The notes under the pieces are model-generated. The model had not been told where the DNA came from. It worked only from the letters and a program-made list of their open reading frames with translations, and made no database searches. From Campylobacterota bacterium (GTDB taxonomy: Bacteria > Campylobacterota > Campylobacteria > Campylobacterales > Sulfurovaceae): a stretch of 6,861 bases of DNA. Below are positions 1-6,130 of the stretch, piece after piece (the stretch's first letter is position 1; every line of letters starts with the position of its first letter). The translations under genes were made by a program, and so were the position numbers. The stretch covers positions 1 through 6,861 of the forward strand of contig JAADEQ010000012.1 in assembly GCA_013153345.1 (NCBI GenBank), in the 5' to 3' direction.

Positions 1-522
1 TTCCATAAAAAGGGTAATTAAAGTCAAAATATATAGATATAGCTCTAGATTCATTATTTGAGTAGTTGCCTTTTGAGCCTTTTTAACATATAGTTGAGCA
101 GCTTTGTCTAAATCCTCTAAGAGGGGTTTTGAGTTATTTAGAAGATATGTTAAGCTTCTGCCACTTCTACTCTTTGCAAACTCTTTTGCCTCTTTTATAT
201 ATCTTTTTACTCTCATATCTAGCAGAGTTGGGGGTTTAAAAAAAAGCTCTTTTAGCTCCTCATCCATTGCAAAATCTATTAAGCGTTTATGGTTTTGCTC
301 CATCTCTTTAATATTTTTTTTAAGCTCATCAATCTTATAGTAGATTGCATTAAAAGAGATTTGTTGAGATAGGAGGCGCTGCTTTCCGCTAATATTTATA
401 ATATTGCTATTGCTATATTGGTTTGAGATTAGATGATAGATATTAAAATAGGCTAGGGTTGAGAGTAGGGCTATTATGCTAAGGGCTAAAATATAACGCT
501 TAGTTAGGTTAAAATGTTTCAT
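1..522 (-). CDS. Membrane sensor protein, probably a histidine kinase with a NarX/PilJ-like periplasmic domain (partial, N-terminal 174 residues)
   Basis: The frame reads leftward from ATG at 522-520 and stays open to the window edge, so the C-terminal part is missing. Seen: a short basic N-terminus (MKHFNLTKR), a membrane segment at about residues 10-27, a soluble part at about 30-158 rich in charged helices, and the start of a second hydrophobic segment from about 161. Residues 43-55 (NISGKQRLLSQQI) match the conserved start of the PilJ / NarX-NarQ type sensory domain, whose P-box region binds nitrate or nitrite in NarX. Two membrane helices around a helical periplasmic domain fit a sensor histidine kinase. 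The divergent response regulator gene, 91 bp away, supports that, but no kinase domain is visible. A chemoreceptor with the same input domain is the main alternative. An in-frame TAA at 534-532 limits the start to this ATG. The only SD-like GAGG lies 16 nt upstream, so translation signals look weak. Confidence 0.72.
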   Translation of the reverse strand, partial: MKHFNLTKRYILALSIIALLSTLAYFNIYHLISNQYSNSNIINISGKQRLLSQQISFNAIYYKIDELKKNIKEMEQNHKRLIDFAMDEELKELFFKPPTLLDMRVKRYIKEAKEFAKSRSGRSLTYLLNNSKPLLEDLDKAAQLYVKKAQKATTQIMNLELYLYILTLITLFME

Positions 523-613
523 TATATATAATTATCATCCTCAAAAAAATTGATTTTACACAAATATTTTAGCATCTTTTTTGGATAAGATTAATAAAAA
601 AAAGGCTACTGCA
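523..613. promoter_or_regulatory. Divergent intergenic region between sensor and response regulator genes
   Basis: This 91-bp AT-rich gap must hold the promoters for both divergent genes if the two are not transcribed from elsewhere. I see no convincing -35/-10 pair in either direction. A GATAAT on the minus strand (536-531) would give an almost leaderless sensor transcript, and a TTGATT at 550-555 on the plus strand has no -10 at the usual distance. An AAAGG at 601-605, 8 nt before the ATG at 614, is a plausible ribosome binding site for the response regulator. Confidence 0.4.
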
Positions 614-1303
614 ATGGAGGAGAGTTATAGAGCAATCTTAAAAAATAGTTCTCTTTTGTTGGTAGAGGATGATAAGAGGGTAGGAGAGAGCTTTGCTAAG
701 GTTTTAAGACTCTATTTAAAAGAGGTATTCTTGGCTCATGATGGAGAGGAGGGGTTTAGATTATATAAAGAGAAAAATCCTGATATCTTAATTACTGATG
801 TTAGAATGCCAAAGCTAAATGGAATTGAGTTGATAAAAAAGATTAGAAGAGAAAATAGCAAAATTCCAATTATAATAACTAGCGCTTATAGTGACCAAGA
901 TTATCTTTTAGAAGCAATAAAGCTCTCTTTAATTGAGTATATAATAAAACCGATGAAAGAGGAGGATTTAAAGAGAGTTTTAAAGGAGTCAGCAAAGCAA
1001 CTCTCTAATAGCTCAAATCTATTTTTTATCCAAGAGGGTCTATTTTATGACTATAAAAATAAGATTTTTATTAGAAATGGTAAAAAAGTAACATTAACTA
1101 AGAAGGAGATAGAATTAGTTGAACTATTGCTATTAAATAGGGGGAATTTGGTTACTAAAGAGAAGATTGAAAATACTCTATATAGTTATGAGGAGGCCCC
1201 TCCATCGGCTCTTAAGAATATTATCTTTAAGCTTCGCAAAAAACTTCCAAATGATATTATAAAAACATATGGCAAGTTGGGATATTTTATAGAAAAGGAG
1301 TAA
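614..1303 (+). CDS. OmpR/PhoB-family two-component response regulator
   Basis: A 229-residue DNA-binding regulator of normal length for its family. The receiver domain spans about residues 13-125 and has all the expected catalytic positions: the acidic pair E18/D19/D20 in LLVEDD, the phospho-acceptor D62 in ILITDVRMP, T89 in IIITSAY and K112 in YIIKPM. The C-terminal winged-helix domain (about 136-229) has the family pattern, with LTKKEIELVELLLLNRG, the recognition-helix region ending in IIFKLRKKL, and the closing hairpin IIKTYGKLGYFIE. I chose ATG 614 because AAAGG sits 8 nt upstream. An in-frame TTG at 581 would add 11 Lys-rich residues and has no clear SD. It is divergent from the sensor gene at 1-522, which is probably its cognate partner. 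It lies directly upstream of nosZ on the same strand, so a role in controlling nos expression is likely but inferred. No terminator was seen after it, so read-through into nosZ is possible. Confidence 0.9.
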   Translation: MEESYRAILKNSSLLLVEDDKRVGESFAKVLRLYLKEVFLAHDGEEGFRLYKEKNPDILITDVRMPKLNGIELIKKIRRENSKIPIIITSAYSDQDYLLEAIKLSLIEYIIKPMKEEDLKRVLKESAKQLSNSSNLFFIQEGLFYDYKNKIFIRNGKKVTLTKKEIELVELLLLNRGNLVTKEKIENTLYSYEEAPPSALKNIIFKLRKKLPNDIIKTYGKLGYFIEKE

Positions 1304-1321
1304 TTTAACACTCATTTAACA
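1303..1321 (+). promoter_or_regulatory. Candidate response-regulator operator: 8-bp direct repeat with 11-bp period
   Basis: ATTTAACA occurs at 1303-1310 and again, identically, at 1314-1321, an 11-bp repeat. OmpR/PhoB-family dimers typically bind two direct half-sites about one helical turn apart, so the spacing is right for the regulator encoded immediately upstream. The first copy overlaps the last base of that gene's TAA stop. Relative to the TATAAT at 1357-1362 (inferred start near 1369), the pair lies at about -66 to -48, a usual position for an activator. The link to this regulator is inference. Confidence 0.5.
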
Positions 1322-1356
1322 ATTTTTTGATATGGCGACCCAAAAGAGACTCCACC

Positions 1357-1367
1357 TATAATATAAT
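1357..1367 (+). promoter_or_regulatory. nosZ promoter -10 region (tandem overlapping TATAAT)
   Basis: TATAATATAAT contains two consensus sigma-70 -10 hexamers sharing one T (1357-1362 and 1362-1367), 57-67 bp before the nosZ ATG. No good -35 is present: TTGATA at 1327-1332 is 24 bp from the first -10, too far for a normal spacer. A strong -10 with a poor -35 is common in Campylobacterota and fits an activator-dependent promoter. Confidence 0.6.
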
Positions 1368-1424
1368 TTTATCATAGTGTTAAATATTTTTGATTTATCA
1401 CTAACAATTTTTAAAGGAGAAGAG

Positions 1425-4025
1425 ATGAAAAGGGTTGTTAGAAAGCTTCTCTCTTTTACCGCTGCAACTACACTTATTACAACATTTGCAACAGCTCAAA
1501 GTGAGCTAGAGAAGGTTATGAAAGAGAGAGGCTTAACAGAGCAAGATTTACTAGCTGCTGCTAAGACCTATACGCCAAGTGGTAAGAGAGATAAGTATAT
1601 TGTATTTAGTTCAGGTGGGCAGTCTGGCCAGGTTATGGTATATGGGGTGCCTTCAATGAGGATTTTAAAATATATTGGTGTATTTACTCCAGAGCCTTGG
1701 CAAGGGTGGGGGTATGATGATGATACAAAAGCTATCTTAAAACAGGGTTGGATTAGAGGAAAAGAGATTACATGGGGAGATACCCACCATCCAGCTCTAT
1801 CTGAGACAAATGGAACTTATGATGGAAAGTGGCTAATCATTAATGATAAAGCAAATCCAAGACTTGCAGTTATTGATTTAAGCGATTTTGTTACAAAACA
1901 AATTGTAGTAAACCCAGTATTTAAGAGTGACCATGGGGGAGCATTTTTTACTCCAAATAGTGAATATGTAATTGAGGCGTGTCAATATGGAGCACCATTT
2001 GATAATGAGTACCACCCAATAGAAGAGTATGCAGAGACATATCGTGGTGGGGTTACAATGTGGAAGTTTAACCATAAGATTGGAAGAATTGATGCAAATA
2101 ACTCATTTACTATTGAGATGCCTCCATATATGCAAGATTTAAGCGATGCTGGAAAAGGGGCTAGTTATGGCTGGGGCTTTACAAACAGCTTTAACTCAGA
2201 GCTCTATACTGGAGGAATTGAGAAGGGGTTACCTCCATTTGAGGCTGGAATGAGTAGAAATGATACAGACTTTTTGCATGTATATAACTGGAAAAAGCTA
2301 GCTGAGCTTGCAAAAGATGATAAGAATGTAAAGATTATTAATGGACACCGCGTTATTCCAATAGAGGTTGCGGTTAAAAATGATGCACTATTTTTAATTC
2401 CTGAGCCAAAATCACCTCATGGAGTTGATGTAAGTCCAGATGGTAAATATATTGTTGTTTGTGGAAAGTTGGATACTCACGCAACAGTTTATAGTTGGGA
2501 GAAGATTAAAGAGCTAATTGATAAAAAAGAGTATGCTGGAAAAGACCCATATGGAATTCCAATTTTGGATATGAAAAAGGCAGCTCATTGTCAAGCAGAG
2601 CTTGGACTTGGGCCTCTTCATAACCAGTTTGGTAAAAAGTGGAAAGATGGAGAGATTTATACCTCGCTTTATGTTGATAGTCAAGTTGTTAGATGGAACT
2701 ACCTAAAGTGTAAAGTGGATGATAGACAAAATGTTCACTATAATATTGGGCACCTTTGTGGAATGGAAGGAAAATCGGCTGACCCTCAAGGGGAGTATAT
2801 TATTGCTCTAAATAAGCTCTCAATTGATAGATTTAATAATATTGGGCCACTTCATCCACAAAATCACCAATTAATCGATATTCGTGGCAAAAAGATGCAA
2901 CTACTTTATGATATGCCAATTCCTCTTGGAGAGCCACACCAAGCAGTTGCAATTAGAGCAAGCAAGCTTCATCCACATGTGCGCTATAAGATGGGAACAA
3001 GCGCATTTACTGGTAAGACTCATGTAGGAAAGACTTTAGCAGGACAAGAGAGAATTGAGAGAAAAGGAAACCATGTATATGTATATGGAACGGTTGTAAG
3101 AAGCCATATTAACCCAGAAAGAGTAACGGTTAATAAAGGGGATACGGTTACATTTTATCTAACTAACTTAGAGCGTGCAGAAGATGAGACTCATGGATTT
3201 ACAATTGATTTGTATAATGTTCACACTTCGCTAGAGCCTGGAAAGACTGTTGCAGTTACCTTTAAGGCAGATATGGAAGGGGTATTTCCATACTATTGTA
3301 CAGAGTTTTGCTCAGCTCTTCACCTAGAGATGATGGGATACTTGCTTGTAAAAGACCCTAATAAAAAGTATATAAGTGCAGCAAAACTAAAAAGAGCTCA
3401 AATGACTCCAGAAGAGCTAAAAAAAGAGTATGAAAAGATAGTTGCAACAAATGAAGCAACAGATAAGGTAATTCAAAGCGTTGTGAAATTCTTAAAAGAT
3501 AATCATTATGAAAAATATCCAACCGTAAAAGCTTTGGTTGAGGATGCACTTGACCAATATAGCAAAGTGCCAGCTGAGAGAGAAAAGGCTAAAAAAGCTC
3601 TTGAAGAGGGTGATATTGAAAAAGCGATTCTTTTTGAGAATATGGCATGGCAATATATGGTAAAAACTGCAGATGTTGGAATTAGAGCAAAAGATTTATT
3701 AGTTAGCAAGATTGCAACTCCAATGAGTGAAGCTGCAAAAAGAGGAAAAGAAGCATTCTTAGAGGGTGGTTGTAATGGATGCCATGTTATTGGAAAAGTT
3801 AGCTCTGGTCCAGACTTAACTGGAGTACTACAACGCCATGAGAATGGTGAGCAGTGGGTAAAAGAGTTTATTTTAGACCCAGAGAGCAAGTATGATGAGC
3901 CATATATTAAGGCTATGATTAACTACTTTAACTTAAGAATGCCAAATCAAGGTATGACAGAGCAGCAAGCTGAAGATATTATTGAGTATCTAAAGTGGAT
4001 TGACCAAAATGCTAACCTATTCTAA
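1425..4025 (+). CDS. nosZ: Nitrous-oxide reductase, clade II, Sec-exported, with C-terminal cytochrome c domain (cNosZ)
   Basis: Periplasmic multicopper enzyme reducing N2O to N2, the last step of denitrification; 866 residues. The N-terminus (MKRVVRKLLSFTAATTLITTFATAQ) is a Sec-type signal without a twin-arginine motif, as in clade II. The beta-propeller holds the seven CuZ histidines: H121/H122 in GDTHHP, H170 in SDHGG, H332 in SPHGVDV, H399 in GPLHNQF, H477 in GPLHPQN and H505 in GEPHQAVA. The cupredoxin domain has the CuA set H590 (DETHGF), C625, C629, H633 and M636 (CTEFCSALHLEM). A roughly 120-residue helical linker leads to a class I cytochrome c domain: CNGCH at 783-787, with M839 or M844 in LRMPNQGM as the likely sixth haem ligand. 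ATG 1425 is chosen because AAAGGAG lies 5 nt upstream and a signal peptide follows at once; the GTG at 1377 would bury the signal peptide behind 16 extra residues. It is followed by its own terminator and then by nosB, nosD and nosG. Confidence 0.97.
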   Translation: MKRVVRKLLSFTAATTLITTFATAQSELEKVMKERGLTEQDLLAAAKTYTPSGKRDKYIVFSSGGQSGQVMVYGVPSMRILKYIGVFTPEPWQGWGYDDDTKAILKQGWIRGKEITWGDTHHPALSETNGTYDGKWLIINDKANPRLAVIDLSDFVTKQIVVNPVFKSDHGGAFFTPNSEYVIEACQYGAPFDNEYHPIEEYAETYRGGVTMWKFNHKIGRIDANNSFTIEMPPYMQDLSDAGKGASYGWGFTNSFNSELYTGGIEKGLPPFEAGMSRNDTDFLHVYNWKKLAELAKDDKNVKIINGHRVIPIEVAVKNDALFLIPEPKSPHGVDVSPDGKYIVVCGKLDTHATVYSWEKIKELIDKKEYAGKDPYGIPILDMKKAAHCQAELGLGPLHNQFGKKWKDGEIYTSLYVDSQVVRWNYLKCKVDDRQNVHYNIGHLCGMEGKSADPQGEYIIALNKLSIDRFNNIGPLHPQNHQLIDIRGKKMQLLYDMPIPLGEPHQAVAIRASKLHPHVRYKMGTSAFTGKTHVGKTLAGQERIERKGNHVYVYGTVVRSHINPERVTVNKGDTVTFYLTNLERAEDETHGFTIDLYNVHTSLEPGKTVAVTFKADMEGVFPYYCTEFCSALHLEMMGYLLVKDPNKKYISAAKLKRAQMTPEELKKEYEKIVATNEATDKVIQSVVKFLKDNHYEKYPTVKALVEDALDQYSKVPAEREKAKKALEEGDIEKAILFENMAWQYMVKTADVGIRAKDLLVSKIATPMSEAAKRGKEAFLEGGCNGCHVIGKVSSGPDLTGVLQRHENGEQWVKEFILDPESKYDEPYIKAMINYFNLRMPNQGMTEQQAEDIIEYLKWIDQNANLF

Positions 4026-4027
4026 AA

Positions 4028-4062
4028 AAGTTGGGCTTTTTTGGCCCAATTTAATTTTTTTT
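4028..4062 (+). terminator. Rho-independent terminator after nosZ
   Basis: TTGGGC (4031-4036) pairs with GCCCAA (4044-4049) around a 7-nt loop. The stem can extend by a G-T pair and two A-T pairs to 4028/4052, and it is followed by eight T residues at 4055-4062. It begins 2 nt past the nosZ stop. It probably ends most nosZ transcripts, so the accessory genes depend on read-through or on the promoter just downstream. Confidence 0.85.
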
Positions 4063-4074
4063 GATATAAATCAT
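4061..4074 (+). promoter_or_regulatory. FNR/CRP-family binding site upstream of nosB
   Basis: TTGATATAAATCAT matches the FNR consensus TTGAT-N4-ATCAA at nine of ten defined positions, missing only the last base. It overlaps the end of the terminator T-tract. Its centre (between 4067 and 4068) lies 41.5 bp upstream of the start inferred from TATAAT at 4097-4102, the classic class II activator position. Campylobacterota nos and nap genes are known to be controlled by Crp/Fnr-type regulators (NssA, NssB and NssC in Wolinella), so one of these is a likely binder. The exact protein is not knowable here. Confidence 0.65.
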
Positions 4075-4078
4075 TAAT

Positions 4079-4125
4079 TTTATTTATCAATCTCTATATA
4101 ATTAATGTAGGGATTGATAAATAAA
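4079..4125. repeat. Long inverted repeat (14-bp perfect arms) between nosZ and nosB
   Basis: TTTATTTATCAATC at 4079-4092 is the exact reverse complement of GATTGATAAATAAA at 4112-4125. The 19 bp between them continue to pair: T4093-G4111 (wobble), C4094-G4110, T4095-A4109, A4096-T4108, T4097-G4107 (wobble), A4098-T4106 and T4099-A4105. This gives a 21-bp stem with a 5-nt loop. No T-tract follows, so it is not a second terminator. It ends 5 nt before the nosB ribosome binding site. It could be an operator palindrome, or an mRNA hairpin in read-through transcripts. Confidence 0.75.
4097..4102 (+). promoter_or_regulatory. Internal promoter -10 element for nosB-nosD-nosG
   Basis: A consensus TATAAT sits 39 bp before the nosB ATG, with an inferred transcription start near A4109. 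No separate -35 is needed, since the FNR-like box covers that region. A ribosome binding site AAAGG follows at 4131-4135, 6 nt before the ATG. The element lies within the central part of the inverted repeat at 4079-4125. Confidence 0.6.
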
Positions 4126-4141
4126 CTTTGAAAGGCTTATA

Positions 4142-4912
4142 ATGAGTAGCTCACTAAAATCCAAAATATTTGCATTTTTAGCTCTTATTTTGCTTTTGTT
4201 CTTTTTTGTAATACCTGCAGTTTTAACACATAATGTCCCTGAGCTTGCAAAGGAGGGGAAAGAGGATAAGATTTCGCCAATTGCCCATAAGGTATGGAAC
4301 TTTTATCAAAAGGGGCGATATGTTAGCCCAAATACTCCAAAAGAGGCAGTTGGAGATTTAAAAAAGATGATTGAAACAGATAGTGAGATTGGGGTTGCTT
4401 CAACTCCAATTTGGTATGTTGCACTTGAGGCTCCAAACTATCCAAAAGAGTCATTTCCAAATGGAATTCCTGTATATTACCATTTTGATGGATTTAGTGG
4501 CGATGTGCATGAGATGAATACAATAAACCACTTTATTGGAATGGACCCAATGGAGCGAGGAGCGCCATATCTTAGAGCAATAGCTCCATATGCTCTTGTG
4601 TTTGTAGCACTTGTATTTGTTTTATTTATTCTTTATGATTCAAAAATACTTAACTATTTAATGTTAATTGCAGTCTTTTTGCCACTGATTTTTATTGGAT
4701 TTTATGCATATTGGCTCTATTGGTTTGGTCACCATATGCATGATTGGGGAGCTTTTAAGATTAAGCCATTTATGCCAACGGTTTTTGGAGATGGAAAGGT
4801 TGCACAATTTACAACCCACTCATACCCAACAACTGGATTTTGGGTTTTAGTTGCAATTGCAATCTTGGCTCTATTAGCGCTAATTTCAAGAAAAAAAGCA
4901 AATAGAGGCTAG
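4142..4912 (+). CDS. nosB: NosB, clade II nos-cluster integral membrane protein
   Basis: A 256-residue inner-membrane protein. Hydrophobic segments are seen at about residues 9-28, 147-165, 170-193 and 231-249. Basic residues at both ends (SLKSK and SRKKANRG) suggest that both termini are cytoplasmic. That places two periplasmic regions: the large loop 30-146 and the loop 194-230. The second holds the striking HHMHDWG motif (197-203) followed by FGDGKVAQFTTHSYP (215-229); with H123 and H130 in the first loop these could bind a metal, which is inference. The assignment rests mainly on position between nosZ and nosD, the usual place of nosB in clade II clusters, and on the four-helix, His-rich profile. 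The biochemical role of NosB is not well established; it is needed alongside NosZ or thought to support electron transfer or maturation. AAAGG lies 6 nt before the ATG. nosD starts 3 nt after the stop, indicating co-transcription. Confidence 0.82.
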   Translation: MSSSLKSKIFAFLALILLLFFFVIPAVLTHNVPELAKEGKEDKISPIAHKVWNFYQKGRYVSPNTPKEAVGDLKKMIETDSEIGVASTPIWYVALEAPNYPKESFPNGIPVYYHFDGFSGDVHEMNTINHFIGMDPMERGAPYLRAIAPYALVFVALVFVLFILYDSKILNYLMLIAVFLPLIFIGFYAYWLYWFGHHMHDWGAFKIKPFMPTVFGDGKVAQFTTHSYPTTGFWVLVAIAILALLALISRKKANRG

Positions 4913-4915
4913 AAG

Positions 4916-6130
4916 ATGAGATGGCTTATTATAGCTTTATTTTCTTTTTATCTTGAAGCTATCAATCTTCAAAAAATTATTGATAGTGCAGAGGCTGGCT
5001 CAAAAATTGAGCTGCCTGCAGGAGTCTATAGAGGAAATATAGTTATAAATAAGCCATTAATTATTGATGGAATTAACCAAAAGGCTATTATTGAGGGTGA
5101 TGGAAAGGGTAGTGTAATAAGAGTTAATAGCTCAAATGTAATCTTAAAAAACTTAACTATCCAAAAAAGTGGTGCTCAACATGAAAGAGTTGATGCTGGA
5201 ATTGCTATAAAAAAGGCTCTTAATGTAAAGGTGATTAATTGCAAATTAAAAGATGTGCTCTTTGGTATTGATATGCAAGAGGTGCATAACTCTTTAATTG
5301 AGAACAACTATATCACCTCAAAACCTTTTAGTTTAGGGCTAAGAGGCGATGCAATTAGGCTTTGGTATAGCAATGATAATATTTTGCGAAAAAACTATAT
5401 TACCAAATCAAGAGATTTTGTTTTATGGTATAGCCATGGAAATTTGATTGAGGAGAATTTTGGAGAGTATTGTAGATATTCGCTCCATTTTATGTATACA
5501 GGCAAAAATATTGTAAAGAATAATCGCTATGAGCACAATAGTGTTGGAATCTTTTTTATGTACTCTCAAGATACCATTGCAACAGGAAATATTGTTAAAA
5601 ACTCTCTTGGAACAACAGGGGTTGGAATTGGATTAAAGGATGCCTCAAACTATACAATTAAAGATAATACTCTAATTTATTGTGCAAGAGGATTTTATAT
5701 TGACCGCTCCCCATTTCAGCCAGGAACTAAAAACTATATTGAAAATAATAAGATTCTTTATAATGCAGAGGGGGTTCATTTTCACTCTTTAAGTATTGCA
5801 AATGAGTTTAGAGGCAATATTATTAAAGGAAATATTGAAAATGTTGTAAATGATTCTGCAAATGTAAAGGTTAGCCAAAATTTATGGGATGGAAACTATT
5901 GGGATAACTATGAAGGGTTTGATAAAGATGGAGATGGAATTGGAGATACTCCACATATAGAAAAGTATTATGCTGATAAGATGTGGCTATATAAGCCAAA
6001 TATAAAGTTTTTTTATGCTTCGCCTGTAATTAGTGTTTTAAATTTTTTAGCAAAAGTTGCTCCGCTATCTGAGCCAGTAATTTTGTTAATTGATAAACAC
6101 CCAAAAATCAAAATAGGAGAGAGACTTTGA
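4916..6130 (+). CDS. nosD: NosD, periplasmic copper-site maturation protein
   Basis: A 404-residue exported protein, close to the usual NosD length. A short hydrophobic signal peptide (MRWLIIALFSFYLEA) is followed by many parallel beta-helix repeats from about residue 40 to 330, with recurring patterns such as NVILKNLTI, NSLIENNYI, NDNILRKNYI and NYIENNKIL. An acidic DKDGDGIGDTPH stretch at 336-347 and the C-terminal region SPVISVLNFLAKVAPLSEPV are both typical of NosD. In studied systems NosD acts with the ABC transporter NosFY to deliver a sulfur or copper-related species needed to assemble the CuZ site of NosZ. AGAGG (4904-4908) lies 7 nt before the ATG and inside the end of nosB, so translation is probably coupled. 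The 3' end overlaps the nosG start by 4 bp. Confidence 0.94.
   Translation: MRWLIIALFSFYLEAINLQKIIDSAEAGSKIELPAGVYRGNIVINKPLIIDGINQKAIIEGDGKGSVIRVNSSNVILKNLTIQKSGAQHERVDAGIAIKKALNVKVINCKLKDVLFGIDMQEVHNSLIENNYITSKPFSLGLRGDAIRLWYSNDNILRKNYITKSRDFVLWYSHGNLIEENFGEYCRYSLHFMYTGKNIVKNNRYEHNSVGIFFMYSQDTIATGNIVKNSLGTTGVGIGLKDASNYTIKDNTLIYCARGFYIDRSPFQPGTKNYIENNKILYNAEGVHFHSLSIANEFRGNIIKGNIENVVNDSANVKVSQNLWDGNYWDNYEGFDKDGDGIGDTPHIEKYYADKMWLYKPNIKFFYASPVISVLNFLAKVAPLSEPVILLIDKHPKIKIGERL
6115..6120 (+). promoter_or_regulatory. Ribosome binding site fixing the TTG start of nosG
   Basis: AGGAGA ends 6 nt before TTG 6127, inside the 3' end of nosD. No ATG or GTG lies nearby in the nosG frame, and the twin-arginine motif begins four residues after the TTG. 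The site therefore decides the start. Confidence 0.75.

Noticed and set aside
104..340. Plus-strand open frame of 78 codons opposite the sensor gene
   Set aside because: It lies wholly antisense to the sensor frame, is a low-complexity Ser/Leu/Phe-rich translation, and shows no domain. The sensor frame has recognisable membrane segments and a known motif.
581..613. TTG 581 as the start of the response regulator
   Set aside because: It adds a Lys-rich 11-residue tail without a good ribosome binding site, while ATG 614 has AAAGG at 8 nt.
1327..1340. FNR-like half-site TTGAT upstream of nosZ
   Set aside because: The second half (CGACC) matches none of ATCAA, and the centre is one base off -41.5 from the nearest TATAAT. 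Too weak to call.
1334..1347. Possible sigma-54 promoter (TGGC at 1333-1336) before nosZ
   Set aside because: The -12 GC is absent: GA is found at the required distance.
1317..1412. Repeated 11-mer TAACAATTTTT at 1317-1327 and 1402-1412
   Set aside because: The two copies are 85 bp apart in AT-rich DNA, and the second overlaps the ribosome binding region. There is no spacing logic, so it is probably chance.
1377..1424. GTG 1377 as the start of nosZ
   Set aside because: It would put 16 residues before a complete Sec signal peptide and would lie almost on the inferred transcription start. ATG 1425 has AAAGGAG 5 nt upstream.
1878..2075. Minus-strand open frame inside nosZ
   Set aside because: Antisense shadow of the well-supported NosZ propeller; its translation is unlike any family I recognise.
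3358..3889. Two overlapping minus-strand open frames inside nosZ
   Set aside because: Both are antisense to the linker and cytochrome domain of NosZ, overlap each other, and arise from AT-rich codon use.
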